This document shows, piece after piece, positions 56,539-64,000 of a stretch of DNA of 64,000 nt. Both the position numbers and the translations under genes were made by a program. The stretch is from Lysobacteraceae bacterium (GTDB taxonomy: Bacteria > Pseudomonadota > Gammaproteobacteria > Nitrococcales > AK92): the NCBI GenBank assembly GCA_012523465.1, contig JAAYIK010000015.1:1-64000 (forward strand). The letters run 5' to 3'. The number at the start of each line of letters is the position of its first letter. The first letter of the stretch is position 1. The notes below the pieces were generated by a model. The model made no database searches. It had not been told where the DNA came from and saw only the letters and a program-made list of their open reading frames with translations.

Positions 56539-56558
56539 GGCTGCGGGCGACCGCAGCC
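56539..56558. repeat. Hairpin in the gap before the second histidine kinase
   Basis: GGCTGCGG-GCGA-CCGCAGCC is a perfect eight-pair hairpin with a GNRA tetraloop in the 221-base gap. It may end the preceding gene or lie in a leader; the rest of the gap shows no clear promoter. Confidence 0.35.
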
Positions 56559-56650
56559 GGTTTGCGTCTACCCTTGAAAAGATATGGCTGCCCGATCCAG
56601 CGGAGGTGGCTTTGATGGAATCGATGCTGCGTACGGGAAACAATCCCTGA

Positions 56651-59077
56651 ATGACCGCTCCCGGCAATCTAGCGCCCGCCCCAGGCGGGCCGGCTTCCGC
56701 GACCTTCCTGCATGCCTTGGTCGAGCGCCTGAGCGACTGGGTGCTGGTGCTCGACCAGGATTTCCGTCTGCAGTTCTGCAACGCTGCCTTCAGCCGGGAA
56801 GCCGTCGCTCTTCTGGGCCTGCCCGTCCCGGGCATCGGTGGTGACATGCGCGCCTGGCTGGCTGGGCTGCCGGAGCCGCAGCGGGCGGCGCTGGAGGGTG
56901 CCTGGAACAAGGCGTTGCAAGGCGAGGAGCAGCTGTTCAGCTGCCTGCTCGGCGCCGCTTCCGGGCCGCAGCAAGGCTACCAGGTCTGCTGCCAGTCGCT
57001 CGATCTGGACGGCCGCCCCGGTGCCATGCTGACCGCGCGCCGGCTGGAGCGGCTGTCGACGGAGCTGGAGCGAGCGATGCAGCGCAACGCCGAGCTGGCC
57101 GCTGAAGTCGCCGACCTGGCACGCTGCCTGGCTCAGGCCCAGAGCACCTCGCACGAACGGTGGGCCAGGCTGTCGGCGGCACTCAGCGTGGTCGAAGCCG
57201 GCACCTTTCGCCACGACTTGCGTCGGCAACTGGGCTACTGGGACGAGGCATTGCAGCGTTCGTTCGGAGTCGAGCACAGTGAACGGCCGCGGCCGCTGGC
57301 CGAATTCCTGCAAATCGTCCACCCCCGCGATCGGGCCGGGGTCAAGGCGCACATGGAAGCTGCTGCCCACGAGCTGGGCCCGCGCTCGGGCATTTTCCTG
57401 GTGGTGCATCCGGACCGGTCGGTGCGTTGGCTGCAATACGGCGGCTGGGTTTTCGCCGGCGACGACGGTCGCCCGCTGCACCTGATCGGCGCCTGCGCCG
57501 ACATCACCTCGCAAAGGCAGGCCGAGCGGGAGCTGCGGGAGCAGGAGCGGATGCTGCAGGAGCTGGCCGATCACGTGCCGGTGATCGTCTGGATCCAGGC
57601 GCAGGACCTGTCGCTGCAGTACGTCAATCGGCGTTGGCGCGACTACAGTGGCCTGGATCTGACGGCATCCCGCAACGGCGGCTGGCGGCGGCTGCTCTGC
57701 CGCGACGATCTGCCGGCGCTACGGTCTGCTATGGCCCGGGCGATCAGGACCAATTCCCCGTTCGAGCTGGAATGCCGCATCCGGCGTGCCAGCGACGGCG
57801 CCTATCGCTGGCATCTGGTGCGCTCGGTGCCGCATCTGGACAGCGCCGGTCAGCCGGCGCGCTGGTACGGAACCGCGGTCGACATCGAGGACAAGGTGCG
57901 CAGCCAGGCTCGCCTGGAACAGGCGCGGACGGATCTGGAGCAGGCCAACCGCATCCTCGCTCACGGCTTGGCGCGTTTCGAGAGCTTGGTCAGCAGCCTC
58001 AGCGACGGTCTGGTGCTGTTCGACGCCAAAGGCAACCGGATCCTGGTCAACCCGGCCGCGCGGCGCCTCAATGGCATTCCCGACAACGCGGACTTGTCGG
58101 GCCAGAGCGGAGAGGCGGTCCGGTTCGAGCTGCGGGATCTGGACGGCAACCTCATCCCGGAAGAGAACTGGCCGTCCCGGCGGGCGTTGCGCGGCGAGAC
58201 CTTCTCCGGGCTCGAGCTGCGCATGCGGCGGCTGAACGACGGGAGCGAATGGACCGCCAGCTTCAGCGGTGCCCCCGTGGTCGATGAGTTAGGCAATCAG
58301 GAGTACGCCGTGCTCACTTTCTACGACGTCAGCGAGCGGCGGGCTGCGGAAGAGGCGCTGCAGGCAGCGGTGCAGGCACGCGACCGCTTTCTCTCCATCG
58401 CCTCTCACGAGTTGCGCACGCCGCTGACGACCTTGATCATGCAGCTGCAGATGGCCAGGCGTCGGATCGACCCCGAAACCGGTGTGGCACCGTCTGCGGC
58501 CGAGCTGGCCAGAACCTTCGACGTCGCCAATCGGCAGGCCATGCGGCTGGCCAAGCTGGTGGACGATTTGCTGGACGTCTCCCGCAGCGGCATGGACAAG
58601 CTGGAGTTCCACTTCCAGCCCACCGATCTCGGCCAGCTGGTGAAGGAGGTGGTGGGCCAGTTCGACATCGCGCTGGAGCGGGCGGGTTGTCCGCTGAGCC
58701 TCGATTTGGTCGAAAGCGTGGTCGGCGAGTGGGACACGGCGCGGCTGGAGCAGATGGTCGGCAATCTGCTCTCCAACGCCATCAAATACGCGGCCGGAAC
58801 CGAAATCCGGATCACCCTGCGCCGCGAGCAGGATTGGGCCGTGCTGCAGGTGCGCGACCATGGTCCCGGTATCCCGTCCGAGAGCCGCGCCAAGATTTTC
58901 GATCGCTTCGAACGCTATGTCGCCGATACCGCGATCACGGGGCTGGGGCTGGGACTGTTCTTGGCCCGCGAGATCGTGCGTGGCCACGGCGGGACCATTG
59001 AGCTGACGGAGCCCGCCGGTTCCGGCGCCTGCTTCATCGTCACCCTGCCGTTGCGGCCGCCGTCGTCCGCAGGCTAG
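56651..59077 (+). CDS. Multi-PAS sensor histidine kinase
   Basis: This 808-residue cytosolic kinase has four PAS-like segments (about residues 20-130, 170-290, 300-420 and 435-570), HisKA with H586 (RDRFLSIASHELRTPLT) and HATPase with NLLSNAIKYAAG, DHGPGIPSE and GLGLGLFLAREIVRGHGG. It has no receiver domain and no adjacent regulator gene. Its H-box is almost identical to that of the kinase at 48.8-50.4 kb, which suggests paralogues that could share the receiver at 48,322. The signal is unknown. Confidence 0.93.
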   Translation: MTAPGNLAPAPGGPASATFLHALVERLSDWVLVLDQDFRLQFCNAAFSREAVALLGLPVPGIGGDMRAWLAGLPEPQRAALEGAWNKALQGEEQLFSCLLGAASGPQQGYQVCCQSLDLDGRPGAMLTARRLERLSTELERAMQRNAELAAEVADLARCLAQAQSTSHERWARLSAALSVVEAGTFRHDLRRQLGYWDEALQRSFGVEHSERPRPLAEFLQIVHPRDRAGVKAHMEAAAHELGPRSGIFLVVHPDRSVRWLQYGGWVFAGDDGRPLHLIGACADITSQRQAERELREQERMLQELADHVPVIVWIQAQDLSLQYVNRRWRDYSGLDLTASRNGGWRRLLCRDDLPALRSAMARAIRTNSPFELECRIRRASDGAYRWHLVRSVPHLDSAGQPARWYGTAVDIEDKVRSQARLEQARTDLEQANRILAHGLARFESLVSSLSDGLVLFDAKGNRILVNPAARRLNGIPDNADLSGQSGEAVRFELRDLDGNLIPEENWPSRRALRGETFSGLELRMRRLNDGSEWTASFSGAPVVDELGNQEYAVLTFYDVSERRAAEEALQAAVQARDRFLSIASHELRTPLTTLIMQLQMARRRIDPETGVAPSAAELARTFDVANRQAMRLAKLVDDLLDVSRSGMDKLEFHFQPTDLGQLVKEVVGQFDIALERAGCPLSLDLVESVVGEWDTARLEQMVGNLLSNAIKYAAGTEIRITLRREQDWAVLQVRDHGPGIPSESRAKIFDRFERYVADTAITGLGLGLFLAREIVRGHGGTIELTEPAGSGACFIVTLPLRPPSSAG

Positions 59078-59260
59078 CCCCCATAATGATTCTTGCCCAC
59101 GGCTGGCCGCCGGACCGGGAAGGGGCGCGTTGTTCCAGCCAGTTTGGTCAGGAAAGAAGTTGGCACGGCCGTGGACAATGGATTCGACAGCGCAGTAAGC
59201 TGGCCTTGGCATCGTTTCGATTGGAGGGACTGGGCAGGGCGGCGGGCCACGGTTTTGGTC

Positions 59261-59303
59261 GTGCACGCCGGGCCTGGCAGCGGACGTGCGCTGTGGCGTG
59301 CAC
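59261..59303. repeat. Inverted repeat upstream of cbpA
   Basis: GTGCACGCC (59261-59269) and GGCGTGCAC (59295-59303) are a perfect nine-base inverted repeat with 25 bases between them, 40 bases before cbpA. It does not match CIRCE. The remaining 265-base gap shows no other structure. Confidence 0.35.
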
Positions 59304-59339
59304 GGGATCATGGACTTGCCTTTTCGCTAAGGACCGTGA

Positions 59340-60272
<933 letters not shown>

Positions 60273-60277
60273 AGGCG

Positions 60278-60595
60278 ATGAGCAGAGAACTGACCCCAGT
60301 GACCGGTGTGGTGCTGGACGAGCGGATCGAGTTCACGCTCGGCGAGCTGTGCAGCGTCTGCGATATCAGCGTCCAGACCGTCATCGAGCTGGTCGACGAA
60401 GGCGTGCTGGAGCCGCGCGGCGATCGGCCCGACAGCTGGCGCTTTCGCGGCACCGAGCTGCGCCGCCTGCAGACCGCGTTGCGCCTGACGCGCGACCTGC
60501 GCCTCAACTACGCCGGCGCGGCGCTGGTGCTGGAGCTGCTCGACGAGCTCGACGAACTGCGTCGCCAGCTGCGGCTGCTGTCCTCCGGGCTCTGA
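60278..60595 (+). CDS. cbpM: CbpA modulator CbpM
   Basis: CbpM binds the J-domain of CbpA and inhibits it. The 105-residue MerR-like protein has a helix-turn-helix-like start (FTLGELCSVCDISVQTVIELVDEGVLEPRG) and a C-terminal LRLNYAGAALVLELLDELDEL coiled region. I chose ATG 60278; an in-frame GTG at 60269 overlaps the cbpA stop. The cbpA-cbpM pairing supports the call. Confidence 0.92.
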   Translation: MSRELTPVTGVVLDERIEFTLGELCSVCDISVQTVIELVDEGVLEPRGDRPDSWRFRGTELRRLQTALRLTRDLRLNYAGAALVLELLDELDELRRQLRLLSSGL

Positions 60596-60634
60596 CGGGC
60601 AGCGGCGGCGGATCGGGCGGGCGGCCAGGCGCCT

Positions 60635-61921
60635 ATGCTGCTGAAGCTTGGGATCATCCTGATCCTGATCGTCCTCAATGGCTTTTTCGCCATGTCCGAG
60701 CTGGCCGTGGTATCCGCCCGCAAAAGCCGCCTGCGGGAGTTGGCCGGGCAGGGCCAACGAGGCGCGGCAGCGGCTCTGCGGCTGGCGGAGGATCCAGGGC
60801 GCTTTCTGTCGGCCGTGCAGGTGGGCATCTCTCTGGTCGGCATCCTGGCCGGAGCGTTCGGCGGTGCCGCGCTGGCGGGACCGCTGGCCGAGGCCATTGC
60901 GAGCGCCCTGCCGAGCCTGGCCAGCGTGGCCCGGGTGCTCGCGCTTGCCATCGTGGTCGGTGGCATCACTTACCTTTCTCTCATCATCGGCGAGCTGGTG
61001 CCCAAGCAGCTGGCGTTGCGCAACGCCGAGCGGCTGGCCTGCTTCACCGCCCCGGCGCTGACTGGACTGGCCCGCATGGCCTCGCCGTTGGTGACGTTGC
61101 TGGATTGGTCGACCGAGGCCGTGCTGCGCCTGCTGGGTGGCCGGGTCCAGCCGCGCGCCACTGTGAGCGATGCCGAGATCCGCATGGTGTTGCGGGAGGC
61201 GGCCCAGGCCGGGGTGGTGGAGCCGGAAGAGCAGGAGATGATCGTCGGCGTCATGCGTCTGGCCGACCGCCCCGTCGGCGCCGTCATGACGCCGCGGCCG
61301 AACGTCGACTGGATCGACGTCAACGCTCCCGACGACGTGATCCGCGCCAAGCTGCGCGACACCCGCCACTCGCGGCTGCTGGTCTGCGACGGCGACATCG
61401 ACAATGTGCTCGGGGCGGTGCAGGCCAAGGATATCCTCAACCGCTGCCTGCTGGGCCAGCCGCTGGATCTGCGCGCTGCCATGCGCCCGGTGGCGGCGGT
61501 GCCGGAAAGCACCGGCTTGCTCAAGGTGCTGGAGCTGCTCAAGCGCGGGCCGGTGCACCTGGCGCTGGTGGTCGACGAGTACGGCAGCCTGCTCGGCATC
61601 GTCACCACCGCCGACTTGTTCAAGGTCATCGCCGGCGGGCTGGTCGAATACGACGGCTCGCCCGAGCTGCAGGCGGTGCGCCGCAACGACGGCTCCTGGT
61701 TGCTCGACGGCCGCCTGCCCCTGGACGAGGTCAGCGAGCTGCTGGAGCTGCCGGAATTGCAGGCGGGCGAAGGCTACCATACGCTGGCCGGCTGGCTGCT
61801 GGCGCGGCTCGATCATCTGCCGCAGACCGGCGAGCGGCTGCGCTGGCGGCAGTGGATATTCGAAGTCGTTGACATGGACGGCTACCGGATCGACAAGATC
61901 CTGGCCATCCCGTCGCAGTAG
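60635..61921 (+). CDS. CNNM/CorC family transporter-associated protein (hemolysin-like)
   Basis: This 428-residue protein has an N-terminal DUF21/CNNM membrane domain (LNGFFAMSELAVVSARKSRLRELA, then LSLIIGELVPKQLALRNAERLA), a pair of CBS domains (VMTPRPNVDWIDV, LALVVDEYGSLLGIVTTADLFK) and a CorC/HlyC domain ending VVDMDGYRIDKILA. The family is linked to magnesium or cobalt homeostasis; the hemolysin name is historical. It follows cbpM by 39 bases. Confidence 0.93.
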   Translation: MLLKLGIILILIVLNGFFAMSELAVVSARKSRLRELAGQGQRGAAAALRLAEDPGRFLSAVQVGISLVGILAGAFGGAALAGPLAEAIASALPSLASVARVLALAIVVGGITYLSLIIGELVPKQLALRNAERLACFTAPALTGLARMASPLVTLLDWSTEAVLRLLGGRVQPRATVSDAEIRMVLREAAQAGVVEPEEQEMIVGVMRLADRPVGAVMTPRPNVDWIDVNAPDDVIRAKLRDTRHSRLLVCDGDIDNVLGAVQAKDILNRCLLGQPLDLRAAMRPVAAVPESTGLLKVLELLKRGPVHLALVVDEYGSLLGIVTTADLFKVIAGGLVEYDGSPELQAVRRNDGSWLLDGRLPLDEVSELLELPELQAGEGYHTLAGWLLARLDHLPQTGERLRWRQWIFEVVDMDGYRIDKILAIPSQ

Positions 61922-62019
61922 GCCGCCCGGACGTCGGGCGCAGCACCCTGGCTGCTGAAAGAAAACGACATATGGGGTAGAGTTTGCACTCCTTTTTCGC
62001 GGCCACTGACCGATCGCTT

Positions 62020-62694
62020 ATGCGCGACTATCTGATCGCTCCCTCGATTCTTTCAGCTAACTTCGCCAAGTTGGGCGAAGAGGTGGACAGGGTGCTGGCC
62101 GCAGGGGCCGACATCATCCATTTCGATGTCATGGACAACCACTACGTCCCCAACCTCACCTTCGGCCCCCTGGTGTGCGAAGCCCTGCGCAAGCACGGCG
62201 TCACCGCGCCCATCGACGTGCACCTGATGGTCAAGCCGGTGGACCGCATCATCCCGGACTTCGCCAAGGCCGGCGCCACCTACATCACCTTCCACCCCGA
62301 GGCCAGCGAGCATATCGATCGCACGCTGCAGCTGATCCGCGACCACGGCTGCAAGGCGGGGCTGGTGTTCAATCCCGCCACGCCGCTGGACTATCTCAAG
62401 TATGTGATGGACAAGGTCGACATGGTGCTGCTGATGTCGGTCAACCCGGGGTTCGGCGGGCAGACCTTCATCCCGAGCACCCTGCAGAAGCTGCGCGCGG
62501 CGCGCGCCATGATCGCCGCCAGTGGCCTGCCGATCCGGCTGGAAGTGGACGGCGGCATCAAGGTCGAGAACATCCGGGCGGTGGCCGAGGCGGGTGCGGA
62601 TACCTTCGTCGCCGGCTCGGCCATCTTCGGTCAACCCGACTATGCCGCTGTCATTCGCGCCATGCGCGAAGAGCTGGCCAAGGTGGGCACATGA
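62020..62694 (+). CDS. rpe: Ribulose-phosphate 3-epimerase
   Basis: This 224-residue TIM-barrel enzyme of the pentose phosphate pathway has [34 protein letters not shown] (metal site), [24 protein letters not shown] and [12 protein letters not shown] chose ATG 62020 (MRDYLIAPS); an in-frame TTG at 61984 would add 12 residues. It overlaps gph by four bases, and rpe-gph-trpE is a conserved gene order in gammaproteobacteria. Confidence 0.97.
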   Translation: MRDYLIAPSILSANFAKLGEEVDRVLAAGADIIHFDVMDNHYVPNLTFGPLVCEALRKHGVTAPIDVHLMVKPVDRIIPDFAKAGATYITFHPEASEHIDRTLQLIRDHGCKAGLVFNPATPLDYLKYVMDKVDMVLLMSVNPGFGGQTFIPSTLQKLRAARAMIAASGLPIRLEVDGGIKVENIRAVAEAGADTFVAGSAIFGQPDYAAVIRAMREELAKVGT

Positions 62695-63371
62695 CCCTGG
62701 GCGACATCGAGGCGGTCCTGTTCGATCTGGATGGCACCCTGGTGGACAGCGTGCCGGACCTGGCCGTGGCGGTGGACGCCATGCTGGCCGATCTGGGCCG
62801 GCCGCCGGCCGGCGAGGCGCGGGTGCGCCGCTGGGTGGGCAACGGCGCCGAGCGCCTGGTCAAGCGCGCCCTCACCGGCGCGATGGACGGCGAGCCGCCG
62901 GCAGACGAGCTGCAGCGGGCGCTGCCGTTGTTCTTCGAACACTACCAGCGGCACCTGGATCGCCACAGCCGGCTCTATCCCGGCGTCGAGGAATGCCTGC
63001 GCGCGCTGCAGGCGCACGGGCTGGCGCTGGGCCTCGTCACCAACAAGCCGGAGCGGTTCGTCGCCCCGCTGCTGGATAGTCTGGGTATTGCCGATTGCTT
63101 CGCGGTCACGGTGGGCGGCGACACCCTGGCGGAGAAAAAGCCGCACCCGGCGCCGCTGCTGCATGCCGCTCGGCAGCTGGGCGTGACGCCGGAGGCGACC
63201 GTCATGGTCGGGGACTCCCGCAACGACGTGCTGGCGGCCCGCCGCGCGGGCATGGCGGTGGTCTGCGTTCCCTATGGTTATAATCACGGCGAGGATATCC
63301 GCTTGACCTCACCCGACCTGGTGGTCGAAGATCTTCGTGAACTGGCGGAACAATTGAAAACGATCGCATGA
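62691..63371 (+). CDS. gph: Phosphoglycolate phosphatase
   Basis: Gph removes 2-phosphoglycolate arising from DNA repair or oxygenation. The 226-residue HAD hydrolase has motif [17 protein letters not shown], motif II LVTNKP, motif [11 protein letters not shown] and motif [19 protein letters not shown], ending YGYNHGEDI, as typical of Gph. The ATG overlaps the rpe stop (ATGA). Its stop overlaps the small trp-leader reading frame. A perfect TATAAT (63279-63284) lies in its coding region but falls in conserved Tyr-Asn codons. Confidence 0.96.
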   Translation: MTLGDIEAVLFDLDGTLVDSVPDLAVAVDAMLADLGRPPAGEARVRRWVGNGAERLVKRALTGAMDGEPPADELQRALPLFFEHYQRHLDRHSRLYPGVEECLRALQAHGLALGLVTNKPERFVAPLLDSLGIADCFAVTVGGDTLAEKKPHPAPLLHAARQLGVTPEATVMVGDSRNDVLAARRAGMAVVCVPYGYNHGEDIRLTSPDLVVEDLRELAEQLKTIA

Positions 63372-63430
63372 TCTCCTGGGTTTCTGAATACGTGATTTAC
63401 CATGCCGAATCGCGGCGATGGCGTCGCTGA
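63368..63430 (+). CDS. Candidate trp leader peptide
   Basis: This 20-codon frame starts inside the gph stop (ATGA) and reads [20 protein letters not shown]. It has two Trp codons (codons 4 and 18) and stops within the 5' arm of a terminator-like hairpin 50 bases before trpE. A second hairpin (CGGCGA/TCGCTG, 63413-63429) overlaps the same arm, so the two structures exclude each other. No Shine-Dalgarno sequence is present; coupling to gph would be required. The leader role is inferred. Confidence 0.5.
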   Translation: MISWVSEYVIYHAESRRWRR

Positions 63431-63447
63431 CACCTGATTTGTCAGCG
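63425..63447 (+). terminator. Terminator or attenuator hairpin before trpE
   Basis: CGCTGACA-CCTGATT-TGTCAGCG forms an eight-pair stem followed by the T-rich stretch CGTTCTTCCCTTTT. It could end the rpe-gph transcript or act as a trp attenuator. Confidence 0.6.
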
Positions 63448-63481
63448 CGTTCTTCCCTTTTCGCCCGACGGATGGTGAATC

Positions 63482-64000
63482 ATGAATCAGACCCAATTCG
63501 ACGCCCTCGCAGCCGAGGGTTACAACCGCATTCCTCTGGTGCGCGAGATCCTCGCTGATCTCGACACGCCGCTCAGCACCTACCTCAAGCTTGCCAAAGG
63601 TCCGTACTCCTACCTGTTCGAGTCGGTGCAGGGAGGCGAGAAATGGGGCCGCTATTCCATCATTGGCCTGCCGGCCCGGCGCGTGCTCACCGTAACCGGT
63701 CAGCGGGTCGAGCTGCGCCGCGACGGCGCGCTGCAGCAGCAGCTGGAAGTCGACGATCCGCTGGCCTGGATCGAGGAATTCTATGCTGGCTTCCGGGTCG
63801 CGCCGCCGCCGGACATGCCCAAGGCGCCGCGCTTCCTGGGGGGGCTGGTCGGCTATTTCGGCTATGACACGGTGCGCTACATCGAGCCGCGGCTGGCACG
63901 CTGCCCCAATCCGGACCCCATCGGCGTCCCCGATATCCTGTTCCTGGTTTCCGACGAGGTGCTGGTGCTGGACAACCTGGCCGGCCGGCTGTACCTGGTG
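63482..64000 (+). CDS. trpE: Anthranilate synthase component I (5' part)
   Basis: This is the first enzyme of tryptophan synthesis, making anthranilate from chorismate and glutamine-derived ammonia. Only the first 173 codons are inside the window. The N-terminal domain begins [23 protein letters not shown] and includes [36 protein letters not shown], the region that binds feedback tryptophan (ESV-type Ser and the WGRYS segment). It matches pseudomonad TrpE. The chorismate-binding domain lies beyond the window. Confidence 0.96.
   Translation, partial: MNQTQFDALAAEGYNRIPLVREILADLDTPLSTYLKLAKGPYSYLFESVQGGEKWGRYSIIGLPARRVLTVTGQRVELRRDGALQQQLEVDDPLAWIEEFYAGFRVAPPPDMPKAPRFLGGLVGYFGYDTVRYIEPRLARCPNPDPIGVPDILFLVSDEVLVLDNLAGRLYLV

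Noticed and set aside
59261-59303. CIRCE/HrcA operator before cbpA
   Set aside because: The arms GTGCACGCC/GGCGTGCAC and the 25-base spacer do not match TTAGCACTC-N9-GAGTGCTAA.
62175-62690. Long upstream extension of gph through rpe
   Set aside because: It is an out-of-frame reading of rpe; ATG 62691 gives a standard Gph length and overlaps the rpe stop.

Overview
The window is a GC-rich (about two-thirds G+C), densely coded chromosome segment from a gammaproteobacterium outside the enteric group. The evidence is gene order and content: pcnB-folK-dck-panB-panC-panD, tsaE-amidase-mutL-miaA-hfq-hflX-hflK-hflC-yjeT-hisZ-purA-tRNA-Leu-rnr-rlmB-rpsF-rpsR-DUF2232-rplI-dnaB-alr-radA, and rpe-gph-trpE. 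HisZ, a MutL with an endonuclease-type motif, and a pseudomonad-like trpE context point to Pseudomonadales- or Chromatiales-type lineages; I cannot name a genus. I found no insertion sequence, prophage, CRISPR array or integrase.

Layout. 1-2.6 kb: end of an RND efflux pump gene, its outer-membrane channel, and a PagL-type lipid A deacylase. 2.6-10.9 kb: an RDD membrane protein, tRNA-Glu, poly(A) polymerase, folate and pantothenate synthesis, phosphoglucose isomerase, QueG. 10.9-34 kb: a long conserved housekeeping block for metabolite repair, tRNA modification, cell-wall amidase, mismatch repair, Hfq/HflXKC, histidine and purine synthesis, RNase R, ribosomal proteins S6/S18/L9, replicative helicase, alanine racemase and RadA. 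34-49 kb: a more accessory stretch with an enoyl-CoA hydratase-like enzyme, a TAXI-TRAP transporter pair, a DEAD-box helicase, an AlkA-type glycosylase, glutamine-dependent NAD synthetase, an isochorismatase-like hydrolase, a CBS-PAS-GGDEF-EAL protein, YbaK, a fused SpmA-SpmB protein and a single-domain response regulator. 48.8-60.6 kb: a signalling and protein-quality block with two PAS histidine kinases, a penicillin-acylase-family hydrolase, Hsp20, Lon, a small acidic protein, CbpA and CbpM. 60.6-64 kb: a CorC/CNNM protein, rpe, gph and the start of trpE.

Two genes carry what look like single-base frameshifts: hflX near its 3' end (about 18,809) and the first PAS histidine kinase (about 49,177). 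In both cases the continuing family sequence is visible in another frame, so these are either assembly errors or recent mutations. The best regulatory candidate is a 20-codon reading frame with two Trp codons that overlaps the gph stop and runs into a hairpin just before trpE, which looks like a trp attenuator. Other non-coding signals are a hairpin leader before rpsF, a nested hairpin before dnaB, a near-consensus promoter for tRNA-Leu, and several perfect GC-rich hairpins without T-tracts at gene ends. I did not find a clearly new multi-gene system; most of the window is conserved housekeeping sequence.
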